Source: CAXRDE01 sp964229355 (GTDB lineage Bacteria; Cyanobacteriota; Sericytochromatia; UBA7694). Taken from it: a stretch of 64,000 bases of DNA. Location: NCBI GenBank assembly GCA_964229355.1, contig CAXRDE010000009.1:124001-188000 (forward strand), given 5' to 3'. Positions 50,537-58,102 of the stretch are shown here, in pieces. Below the pieces are notes generated by a model that was not told where the DNA came from, did no database searches, and saw only the letters and a list, made by a program, of their open reading frames with translations. The number at the start of each line of letters is the position of its first letter. Position 1 is the stretch's first letter. The position numbers and the translations under genes are program-made.

Positions 50537-52006
50537 CTAGCGACCAAAGGACCGGATTTGACGGGCCCAGTTGACTTCAAGGGCGCGCTCAGACCCCTGC
50601 GGCAGAACGCTAATCGGCTCAAGGCCCACGGTGCCCATATTGCCTGGGTTGCCGGGAATAGAGACCACACGAATATCGTCCCCTTGTTTTCTGGCATAGG
50701 TAATCCATCGTCCGTCTACAGAGAAAGAAGGAGACGTTTCTACCGTGCCCTCATCGAATTCCTGGGTAGCAATATTGCCGAAGTTTCCTTCACGGTTTAA
50801 CCCCGGATTTGCGGTGTTGGGTTGATTGACCGGCGCAGGGGTGCCAGGCACAGGCCCCGTACTGCTGTCAGGCAAGCCCGAGCCGGTACCCGGCTGAAAA
50901 GGAATCAAACTGGGAATATCGATGGTACTCAAAGCCACCGACCAAATTTTCTGAAAATCAAAGATCTGCTGAGCCTGTCGGGACAAATACTTACGGCTAT
51001 AGACAATGCGATCACCCAGCGGTGAAAATTCAGGCTGGAAGGCGCCCTTGTCAGGGACCGTTTCGTACGTCAATTGCAGCAAGCGGCCCGAAGCAATATC
51101 GAGCTGCCAGAGGTTGTTAAAGTTCTGAATTTTGTTTTGCGAAAAGTTACTGCGATAGATAATCGAACGACCGTCAGGGGACCACACGGGCTCCTGATCG
51201 TTTCCTGGTGTACTGGCCAATTGCTGCATGTTTTGACCCAGAGCACTCACACGCCAGATGTTAAAGGCATCGCCTCGCTCATCAAAGCCCTGGCCGTTGC
51301 GGTTACTCAAACGATCCGACGAAAACACCAGGTTTAAGTTAAGATCTGCACCAATAGGTGCCCAGGAAGGATCACGGTTAAAAGAACCGCCGCTGCCCGT
51401 TAAAATGGTCACGTTGCCCGCAGCGTCTTGCATACGCACCTGAGACGAACCATCACCAGGATAGTAGGTATAGGCCAGGTAGCGACCATTGGGTGAAATC
51501 GCGGGCTGACGACCCACCGCAATCTGCTGAGAAGGCGTACTGGAGCCCAGCCCCTGCACACCGGCAATTTTAATGACACCGTTGTCATAATCTCCCAGGT
51601 CGGTACCCGCTGCCGGCGCCTCTACGTATGCCAAACCATCGCCCAGAATCAGCAACGGACGTTGTTGTTGAGGCAGGTTGACCCGATCAGTGCGGTCATA
51701 CACCGTCACGGTAATCATGTCCTCACCTCCGGTAAAGGGCGCAATATACTCTGCCTGAGGGGAAAGGGGATTGGAGGCGATGATTTGACCGCGGTTGGCC
51801 ACAAAGCGATACTCCAGCTCATGACCACAGGGATCACCGCTAATGACTTGAATCGGTACCCGCTGATTAATACCCACACTCTGGCTATTCAGGGCAATCT
51901 GGTAAAAGGGCTGTGTTACGCACAATGGGTTTGGCCCGCCACAGCTCATGAAGCTCACAGAGGTTAAGCCCAGAAGGGCACTTGCCAGTAGATATCTAGA
52001 GAACAT
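50537..52006 (-). CDS. Lipoprotein with TolB/PD40-like beta-propeller
   Basis: The 489-residue product has a signal peptide with lipobox FMSC and a beta-sandwich-like N-terminal part (about 25-125, YRFVANRGQIIASN and EDMITVTVYDRTD). PD40/TolB-type repeats follow (AISPNGRYLAYTYYPGDGSSQVRM, PVWSPDGRSIIYRSNFSQ, PEFSPLGDRIVYSRKYLS, PSFSVDGRWITYARKQGDD). A Pro/Gly/Asn-rich insert lies near residue 370. TolB-like propellers serve protein contacts at the cell envelope. No tol or pal genes are nearby, so it is an orphan. Confidence 0.88.
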   Translation of the reverse strand: MFSRYLLASALLGLTSVSFMSCGGPNPLCVTQPFYQIALNSQSVGINQRVPIQVISGDPCGHELEYRFVANRGQIIASNPLSPQAEYIAPFTGGEDMITVTVYDRTDRVNLPQQQRPLLILGDGLAYVEAPAAGTDLGDYDNGVIKIAGVQGLGSSTPSQQIAVGRQPAISPNGRYLAYTYYPGDGSSQVRMQDAAGNVTILTGSGGSFNRDPSWAPIGADLNLNLVFSSDRLSNRNGQGFDERGDAFNIWRVSALGQNMQQLASTPGNDQEPVWSPDGRSIIYRSNFSQNKIQNFNNLWQLDIASGRLLQLTYETVPDKGAFQPEFSPLGDRIVYSRKYLSRQAQQIFDFQKIWSVALSTIDIPSLIPFQPGTGSGLPDSSTGPVPGTPAPVNQPNTANPGLNREGNFGNIATQEFDEGTVETSPSFSVDGRWITYARKQGDDIRVVSIPGNPGNMGTVGLEPISVLPQGSERALEVNWARQIRSFGR

Positions 52007-52108
52007 AGTCCAATTCCATTTCGCAGTGTTTTCGGTTCACGGGTAAGCTATAAAGACGCCTAAAAGATGAATATTGTTTCAATTATAGCATTGACCGTTG
52101 GTTTCTAA

Positions 52109-52145
52109 TAAAAAACCACCGCAGTGTTAAAGCATATGCGGTGGT
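52109..52145 (-). terminator. Intrinsic terminator of the Gly/Tyr-rich lipoprotein
   Basis: On the minus strand a 9-bp stem (52145-52137 with 52123-52115) with a 13-base loop is followed by TTTTTTATT. It lies about 28 bases after the lipoprotein stop. Confidence 0.8.
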
Positions 52146-52172
52146 AGCGTAGAGATAATAAAAAAGCTTTCC

Positions 52173-52955
52173 TTATTTACCCAGGCCGACGAGCTTGCCG
52201 ACGCTGCCCAGAATGGAGCTGATGCCACCGCTGGAGTCTTTCAAAAGTTTGTCTTTGATCAGTTTGCTCAGGGTGCTGTCCTGTGCCATCAGGGTTTGTT
52301 GATCCTGAGGAAGAATGGTGTTCCACACCTCGCGGGCATAACTGCGATCTTCGTCGCCAGCATAGCCTTCGAGTAAGGTTTTAATAATTAAGCTGCGGTG
52401 ATCCAGAGGGGATTGACCCAGCGCTTGAGGAATAGAGATGGCTTTGAGGGCGTCGCGCACCACATCGTCAGACTTGAGTGCTCCGTAACCGCCTGCAGCC
52501 TGAATTTTGCTGATAATTTCTTGAGAAACATTGCTCACCATCATAGGCTGACCGGTCATGGGGTCAATTTGGGGAGCGCCGTTAACATAACCGGTGTTGG
52601 AGCCGTATGCGCCGTTGGTATAACCCCCGTTCGTATAGCCCGTATTGGAGCCATAACCGCCAGTGGCGTAAGGGTCAGCTGCGTAACCGGTGTTTGAACC
52701 ATAACCACCGGTAGCATAAGGGTCAGCAGCATAACCGGTGTTGGAGCCATAGCCACCGTTGGCGTAAGGGTCTGTGTAAGAAGGTGTTGAGGCATAACCA
52801 CCGCCCGTTGCGTAACCTGTGCCAGCATTATATCCGCCGTTGGCGTAACCCGCTTGTCCAGGCATCACCTGACCGGGCATCATTTGCTGTCCACCGCCAC
52901 AACCCACCAGAAGAAGGGTTTGGAGAACTGAAAGGGCTAAAATTACTTTTTTCAT
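52173..52955 (-). CDS. Gly/Tyr/Asn-rich repeat lipoprotein
   Basis: The 260-residue product has a signal peptide with lipobox VGC. The first 130 residues consist of Gly/Tyr/Thr/Asn-rich repeats (GYGSNTGYAADPYATG, a 16-residue unit with two exact copies and further variants). A conserved-looking helical domain of about 120 residues follows (DVVRDALKAISIPQALGQSPLDHRSLI, LIKDKLLKDSSGG). Such repeats are seen in fibrous, surface or amyloid-like proteins. The gene stands alone between the PD40 lipoprotein and a divergent barrel gene, with its own terminator. Confidence 0.8.
   Translation of the reverse strand: MKKVILALSVLQTLLLVGCGGGQQMMPGQVMPGQAGYANGGYNAGTGYATGGGYASTPSYTDPYANGGYGSNTGYAADPYATGGYGSNTGYAADPYATGGYGSNTGYTNGGYTNGAYGSNTGYVNGAPQIDPMTGQPMMVSNVSQEIISKIQAAGGYGALKSDDVVRDALKAISIPQALGQSPLDHRSLIIKTLLEGYAGDEDRSYAREVWNTILPQDQQTLMAQDSTLSKLIKDKLLKDSSGGISSILGSVGKLVGLGK
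52593..52770 (-). repeat. 48-bp tandem repeats coding a 16-residue unit
   Basis: At least three units differ by a few synonymous substitutions. Exact-length in-frame units imply that copy number can vary by slippage or recombination without frameshift. Confidence 0.8.
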
Positions 52956-53170
52956 TGTGTCTTACCTCAACGCTATTAATTTCATTATAGGGGACTTTTC
53001 ACCGTTCGTTATTATATTTAGGTTAAGAGCAGGGTAAAAAGCACTTAATTTAACACATTGGGCTTCTGCTTTGCTTTCTGGACAGCCTGCTTCCCTGCGT
53101 TTTGCTTTTGTGATACCATCCATGTGAATTCATTAATTGATTAAATAAAGCGTTAGGCGAGGAGCACTCC

Positions 53171-53932
53171 ATGAAAAAATACCTGTTAGCACTATCTCTG
53201 TGCCTGAGTGGCGTGGGTGTTTCTCAACAGGTCCTGGCGCAATCCCTGCCCGAACAAGAGTTTCGCCTGACCTTGCCCGAGCGCAAACTGCCTCACACCA
53301 AAACCTTTCGAGCCTCTCTGATGGATCAAGGGATTAGCGACATTTCTCGCACCACCCTCCTGCAGCTTAATTACCGTGAGCTCCTGCCCACCGATGACAC
53401 CCACACCCAGGGGTACATCCTTCAAGCCAATTTACAGCATACTTTTGGCAGCCACCCGGCCCTTTTAAACCGTTTTGTTACCGAAGAGGCGGCAGGATGG
53501 TATCCCACCTTTAACGATCTGTCGGCAGGCGTGGGTTACCGCTTTGCGTTTGCAAACTTTGCCCTTATTCCCCAGGCCAACTTTCGAGATGTGTTTGCGT
53601 TGGGCAACGATGTTAACCAGCATCTGATCGGTTTAGAGCCCGGATTACGGTTAGAATATTGGATCTACCCTGAAGTGGCTCGCCTATCGGTAGATTATGG
53701 CTTTAACGTGCCTGTTTTGCACCTGGCCAATCAAACCAGCAATATTTCACCCTTTACCCTGAGTATGCAACGGGTGTACACCGAACTGAGCTATCGCCTA
53801 TTTGAAAACATTGATGTTTTTTCGGGCTTTTATTGGGAACAAATCCCCGCTCAACTGGGCTCAGGACGTATTACCACCACTGAGTTGTCAAATTTAAGTG
53901 GTTTTGTGGTGGGCGCAGGGCTTTCTTTTTAA
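53171..53932 (+). CDS. Outer-membrane beta-barrel-like protein
   Basis: A 253-residue product with a typical signal peptide (cleavage near VLAQS), then alternating hydrophobic beta strands with Tyr/Phe/Trp girdle residues: LQLNYRELL, YILQANLQHTF, LSAGVGYRFAFANFALIPQ, RVYTELSYRLF, SGFVVGAGLSF. A terminal Phe is typical of outer-membrane barrels. AGGAG precedes the ATG. No catalytic motif is visible, so a porin-like or structural role is probable. It may belong to a uncharacterised cyanobacterial-type family, which I cannot confirm. Confidence 0.78.
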   Translation: MKKYLLALSLCLSGVGVSQQVLAQSLPEQEFRLTLPERKLPHTKTFRASLMDQGISDISRTTLLQLNYRELLPTDDTHTQGYILQANLQHTFGSHPALLNRFVTEEAAGWYPTFNDLSAGVGYRFAFANFALIPQANFRDVFALGNDVNQHLIGLEPGLRLEYWIYPEVARLSVDYGFNVPVLHLANQTSNISPFTLSMQRVYTELSYRLFENIDVFSGFYWEQIPAQLGSGRITTTELSNLSGFVVGAGLSF

Positions 53933-53962
53933 AAAGGCCCTGAGTTTTTCATCCCTTTGCCC

Positions 53963-53991
53963 TTGTGAGCCGTTCGTCCTCCTGTTACAAT
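53963..53991 (+). promoter_or_regulatory. Promoter for rpsO-pnp
   Basis: TTGTGA (53963-53968), a 17-base spacer and TACAAT (53986-53991). Transcription should start near 53998, leaving a leader of about 135 bases before rpsO. This is one of the best sigma70-like matches in the window. Confidence 0.7.
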
Positions 53992-54005
53992 ACACGGGAC
54001 TAAAA

Positions 54006-54055
54006 ATCATAAAAATGATCGTAAATATCCCTATTTACATGCGTCAAAAGCGCAT
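54006..54055 (+). promoter_or_regulatory. Structured rpsO leader: three consecutive hairpins
   Basis: Three perfect small hairpins follow one another: 54006-54010 with 54015-54019 (loop AAAA), 54021-54027 with 54032-54038 (loop TCCC) and 54039-54043 with 54051-54055. They lie between the promoter and rpsO. Ribosomal protein S15 commonly represses its own mRNA by binding structured leaders, so an autoregulatory site is expected here; this set has not been matched to a known class. Confidence 0.5.
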
Positions 54056-54132
54056 CAAACGCTGGTTAACGCACATCCTCCTCAAAGAGCAAAATAGGGA
54101 ATCAGTATATAGAGGTTAGTTAAAATAAAGTT

Positions 54133-54429
54133 ATGGCACTGACTAAAGACAATAAACAAGAAATCATCGGCAAATTCCGTGTTAATGAAGCCGACAGTGG
54201 TTCTCCCGAAGTTCAAATTGCGTTGTTAACCGCACGTATTACCGAACTTACCGAGCACCTGAACGAACACAAAAAAGACTTTTCGACCCGTCGTGGCCTG
54301 ATCAAAATGGTCGGTCGCCGTCGTAAATTGCTGCGCTACTTAAACAAACACTCACTGGAGCGCTACACCGGTTTAATCGAAACCCTCGGTTTAACCCGTG
54401 AAGACGCAAAAGTTAGGAAGTCTGCATGA
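54133..54429 (+). CDS. rpsO: 30S ribosomal protein S15
   Basis: The 98-residue protein is slightly longer than the usual 89. It carries KFRVNEADSGSPEVQIALLTARI, LTEHLNEHKKDFSTRRGLIKMVGRRRKLLRYL and RYTGLIETLGL, conserved throughout the S15 family, which nucleates 16S rRNA platform assembly. It starts MALTKDNK and is preceded by a structured leader. Its stop overlaps the pnp start (ATGA), the classic rpsO-pnp arrangement. Confidence 0.97.
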   Translation: MALTKDNKQEIIGKFRVNEADSGSPEVQIALLTARITELTEHLNEHKKDFSTRRGLIKMVGRRRKLLRYLNKHSLERYTGLIETLGLTREDAKVRKSA

Positions 54430-56711
54430 GCGAAGTCAAAGCATTAGAAATTCAAGTAGGCCGCGATACCATCCGTTTCGAAACCGGTGAAGTCGCGCCT
54501 CTGGCCAGCGGATCTGTCATGGTGAGCTCCGGCGACAACATGATGATGGTAGCGGCCGTTGTTTCTAAGGAACAGAAAGATCTTGACTTTTTCCCCCTGA
54601 CCGTTGATTACGAAAGCAAAATGTATGCTGTAGGCCGTTTTCCTGGTGGATTTATTCGCCGCGAAGGCCGCCCCTCTGAAAACGCCATCCTATCTGCCCG
54701 TGTCACCGACCGCCAGATTCGTCCCCTGTTTCCAGATGGATTCCGTAACGATGTGCAAGTGATTGCCCATCTGCTTTCCAGCGACCAGGAAAACCAAACC
54801 GACATTCTCGGCATGTTGGGCGCCTCTGCAGCCCTGAGCATCTCTGAGATTCCCTTCAACGGCCCCACGGCCGCCGTCCGCATTGGACGCATTGACGGTG
54901 AGTGGATCATCAACCCCACTTTTACCGAAGTTTCTGAAGGTGAGCTAGACCTCATCGTCGCGGGCACCCGTGACTCCATTAACATGGTAGAAGCTGGCGC
55001 CAAAATGCTGACCGAAGCCGAAATGCTTGAAGCCATTGCATTGGGCCAACAAGAAATCAACAAAATCGTTGATCAAATTAGCGCCTGGGCAGCAGAAGTG
55101 GGCAAACCCAAAATGGAGTATGTCCCTTATAAAGTGGACGAAACCCTCTTCGGCTTTATTTCTGAAAAATGCGGTTCCGCCATTCAAGAGGCCATGCAGA
55201 TTGCTGATAACAGCGATCGTGGCCAACGCATCAAAGAAATTCGCGAAGCCCTGAAAGCTGAAATTGCTCAACTGCCCGAAGACAGTGAGCTGGCCGCTCT
55301 ATTTGCCAGCCGCTCAAAAGATATCGGCAATGCTTTTTACAAGTTAGAAAAGCACTATATGCGTGCAGCAATTTTAGACAAAGGCTTACGGGTAGACGGC
55401 CGCAAACCTGCGGATGTTCGTCATATCACCTGCAAAGTCGGCTTTGTACCTCGCACCCACGGTTCAGCTCTATTTACCCGTGGAAACACCCAGGCCATGT
55501 CTTTGGCCACCCTGGGCTCCATGAGCGACGCTCAAATGCTCGACAACACCGAGCCTGAGGTATCTAAGCACTACCTGCACCACTATAACTTCCCCGGCTA
55601 TTGCGTCGGTGAACCCAAGCCGCAGCGGAGCTCCAGCCGCCGGGAAATCGGACACGGAAATTTGGCCGAACGCGCCATTATTCCTGTGTTGCCCAGCCAG
55701 GAAGAGTTCCCCTATGCTTTACGGGTTGTCTCTGAAGTCATGGCCTCTAACGGTTCTTCTTCAATGGCCAGTACCTGCGGAAGCACCTTAACTTTGATGG
55801 ACGCAGGCGTTCCCATCAAGGCGATGGTCGGTGGTGTTGCCATGGGCCTGATTAAAGAAGGCGATCGCTTTGAAGTCTTAACAGACATTCAGGGTGTAGA
55901 AGATCACCTGGGCGACATGGACTTTAAAGTCACAGGAACCCCCGAAGGCATTACCGCACTGCAAATGGACATCAAGATTGATGGTTTATCTCAAGAAATT
56001 CTTGAAAAAGCCTTAGAGCAAGCCCGTCAAGGCCGCTTACACATTCTTGAAAAAATGCGTGAAGCCATCGATAAGCCACGGGAAGAGCTGTCTCAGTACG
56101 CACCCCGCATTATCACCATGAAAATCGATCCTGAGAAGATTGGTGATGTCATTGGCCCTGGTGGAAAAATGATCAAGCAGATCGTTGAAGAAACCGGCGT
56201 AAAAATTGACATTGAAGATAGTGGTTTGGTGTACATCGTGACACCCGATGGCGAGTCTGCAGAAGCCGCTCAAAAGTGGATTCGCGAACTCACCGCAGAA
56301 GCAGAAGTGGGCAAGTCCTACGCAGGAAAAGTTGTACGCTTGACTACCTTTGGTGCCTTTATTGAAGTGCTGCCTAAGGTCGACGGCTTACTGCACATTT
56401 CTAAAGTGCCTGGCCGCCCCCGCAATATCGAAGATGTCTTCTCTGTGGGTGAAACCGTGCAGGTCAAAGTTGACGAGATCGACTCTCAAAAACGCGTTAA
56501 CCTCATGTTAGACCAGGAAGTTGAAGTACCTGAGTCTGCCATGTCCGATCGTTACGAGCCCCGTGGTGACCGCGGAGAGCGCAGTGATCGTGGCGATCGC
56601 GGCAACCGTCGTGAAGGCGGACGTCCCGGTTACGGAAACAACAACCGCGGCGGATCTGGCTCTCGCTCTCGCAGCGGCAGTGGTGGTGGTGGACAACGCC
56701 GCCGTCCCTAA
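54426..56711 (+). CDS. pnp: Polyribonucleotide nucleotidyltransferase (PNPase)
   Basis: 3'-to-5' phosphorolytic exoribonuclease. The 761-residue protein has two RNase PH-like domains (YAVGRFPGGFIRREGRPSE, RHITCKVGFVPRTHGSALFTRGNTQ, NGSSSMASTCGSTLTLMDAGVP). A KH domain follows (GDVIGPGGKMIKQI), then an S1 domain (VRLTTFGAFIEVLP). The last 60 residues are a low-complexity Arg/Gly/Ser tail (GDRGERSDRGDRGNRR). PNPase binds RNase E or helicases through C-terminal regions in some bacteria, and an RG-rich tail could bind RNA. Overlaps: ATGA with rpsO upstream, TAATG with the kinase downstream. Confidence 0.97.
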   Translation: MSEVKALEIQVGRDTIRFETGEVAPLASGSVMVSSGDNMMMVAAVVSKEQKDLDFFPLTVDYESKMYAVGRFPGGFIRREGRPSENAILSARVTDRQIRPLFPDGFRNDVQVIAHLLSSDQENQTDILGMLGASAALSISEIPFNGPTAAVRIGRIDGEWIINPTFTEVSEGELDLIVAGTRDSINMVEAGAKMLTEAEMLEAIALGQQEINKIVDQISAWAAEVGKPKMEYVPYKVDETLFGFISEKCGSAIQEAMQIADNSDRGQRIKEIREALKAEIAQLPEDSELAALFASRSKDIGNAFYKLEKHYMRAAILDKGLRVDGRKPADVRHITCKVGFVPRTHGSALFTRGNTQAMSLATLGSMSDAQMLDNTEPEVSKHYLHHYNFPGYCVGEPKPQRSSSRREIGHGNLAERAIIPVLPSQEEFPYALRVVSEVMASNGSSSMASTCGSTLTLMDAGVPIKAMVGGVAMGLIKEGDRFEVLTDIQGVEDHLGDMDFKVTGTPEGITALQMDIKIDGLSQEILEKALEQARQGRLHILEKMREAIDKPREELSQYAPRIITMKIDPEKIGDVIGPGGKMIKQIVEETGVKIDIEDSGLVYIVTPDGESAEAAQKWIRELTAEAEVGKSYAGKVVRLTTFGAFIEVLPKVDGLLHISKVPGRPRNIEDVFSVGETVQVKVDEIDSQKRVNLMLDQEVEVPESAMSDRYEPRGDRGERSDRGDRGNRREGGRPGYGNNNRGGSGSRSRSGSGGGGQRRRP

Positions 56712-58099
56712 TGGCTGAAGTCAATTCATCGAAGGTGCTGGAGCTTTTTTTCAAAAAGAGTCCAGCACCTTTCTGCATTCTTGATTGGTCCAAAGATCAA
56801 TTCATTCAGCAAAATAAAGCCTGGAAACACCAGGTTCCCCTGAGTCTCAAAACCCTTCATCGCCATTTACAAAAAATCCTGGGCGAGCGCCCCAACAGCC
56901 TACCCCACCCTTTTCAACACACCTTTTTTATTAAGGGCTATGGCTATAGCTGTTTTTCACTTTCTACCACCCTGCTTGGTATCCAACGCCTTCAAGGTGC
57001 CACTGAAGACCCTCACATTGAGCATTTAGAAACCCTCAGCGCCCGCAAAAGCGAGCTTATCTCTCACCTCTCCCATGAATTGCGCACCCCTTTAACCGCC
57101 ATTTTAGGTTGGCCCGAAATGATTCTGGACGCCAACGAACCCATGCCAGGCCTGGCCATTCAGGCCGCAGAAGCCATTCAGCGAGACGGTAATTTTTTAA
57201 ACCAGCTTTTAGAAAGTCTTTTAGACCTTTCACAAATTGAGTCAGGCAAGCTGCGCCTGGTTAAAGAATGGGTCGACCTGCGCATTTTGGTGAAATCGGC
57301 CTGTACCATGCTTGAAGAGCGTACCCGCTTTAAATCCCAGCGCTTAAACATGCATCTTCCAGAGGAGCCCGTCTATAACAAGGTAGACACGGTGCGCATT
57401 CAGCAAGCCATGATCAATTACCTCTCTAATGCCATCAAATATACCCCTGAAGGGGGCGAAATCGAGGTGTCATTACACAGAGAAAAACAGCGTGACATCT
57501 TTTGGGTCAAAGATAACGGAGCGGGTATGTCACCACACGTACAACAAGAGATTTTTGGGCGTTTTGTGCGCGCGGAAGAAGTCCTGGGCATACAAGGTGC
57601 AGGCATTGGTCTGGCCCTGGTGAAAAAACTGATTGAATCCCACCAGGGCTCCTGCTGGGTCGAAAGCTCTCCTTTGCAAGGCAGTCAATTTTTCTTTGAT
57701 CTGCCCATTTTAGAAAACACCACCATTACCTTACCCGAAATTGAACTGCTGTGTATTATTGAGCACGAGAGCCAACGCTTAGAACTCAGCCAGTTGCTCA
57801 AAGAACACCCTGTGGTGTATCGCATGCGCAATACCCTGCCCAGCTTACAAGAGATGACCCAGGCCCACTACGATCTGATTATTCTCTCCACAGATCTGCA
57901 TCAGGCTCACACCCAGGCCTGGGAAAAAGCGGTGCACACCCTGTTCCCGAAACAAAAAATTCTGGCCTGGTTATCGCCCGCTTATTCCCCCCAATCCCTG
58001 ACAGAGCAAGAAGCATTTTTTGGAGATTACGACGGAATTCTCCGCTCCCCGCTTCAGGCAGAGGATTTGATACAATACATTCAAAAAAGACGGGACTAA
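56711..58099 (+). CDS. Soluble hybrid histidine kinase with degenerate receiver
   Basis: The 462-residue protein has a short N-terminal sensor region (to about residue 95), HisKA with the phosphoacceptor His in SHELRTPLTAILGW, then HATPase_c with N-box NYLSNAIKYT, G1 box DNGAGM and G2 box GAGIGLALVKKL. The C-terminal 115 residues (from IELLCIIEHES) look like a receiver. The expected phosphorylated Asp is Ser in YDLIILSTDL, and the usual KP near the end is SP in ILRSPLQAEDL. It is therefore likely a pseudo-receiver. Translation is coupled to pnp by TAATG, unusual for a kinase. Confidence 0.9.
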   Translation: MAEVNSSKVLELFFKKSPAPFCILDWSKDQFIQQNKAWKHQVPLSLKTLHRHLQKILGERPNSLPHPFQHTFFIKGYGYSCFSLSTTLLGIQRLQGATEDPHIEHLETLSARKSELISHLSHELRTPLTAILGWPEMILDANEPMPGLAIQAAEAIQRDGNFLNQLLESLLDLSQIESGKLRLVKEWVDLRILVKSACTMLEERTRFKSQRLNMHLPEEPVYNKVDTVRIQQAMINYLSNAIKYTPEGGEIEVSLHREKQRDIFWVKDNGAGMSPHVQQEIFGRFVRAEEVLGIQGAGIGLALVKKLIESHQGSCWVESSPLQGSQFFFDLPILENTTITLPEIELLCIIEHESQRLELSQLLKEHPVVYRMRNTLPSLQEMTQAHYDLIILSTDLHQAHTQAWEKAVHTLFPKQKILAWLSPAYSPQSLTEQEAFFGDYDGILRSPLQAEDLIQYIQKRRD

Positions 58100-58102
58100 T
58101 TC

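Noticed and set aside
52593..52770. CRISPR-like short repeat array
   Set aside because: The units are contiguous, in frame, coding for a Gly/Tyr-rich protein, and have no unique spacers.
53898..54119. Possible 73-codon gene in the rpsO leader region
   Set aside because: It overlaps the barrel gene and the promoter, and the same bases form the hairpins of the leader.
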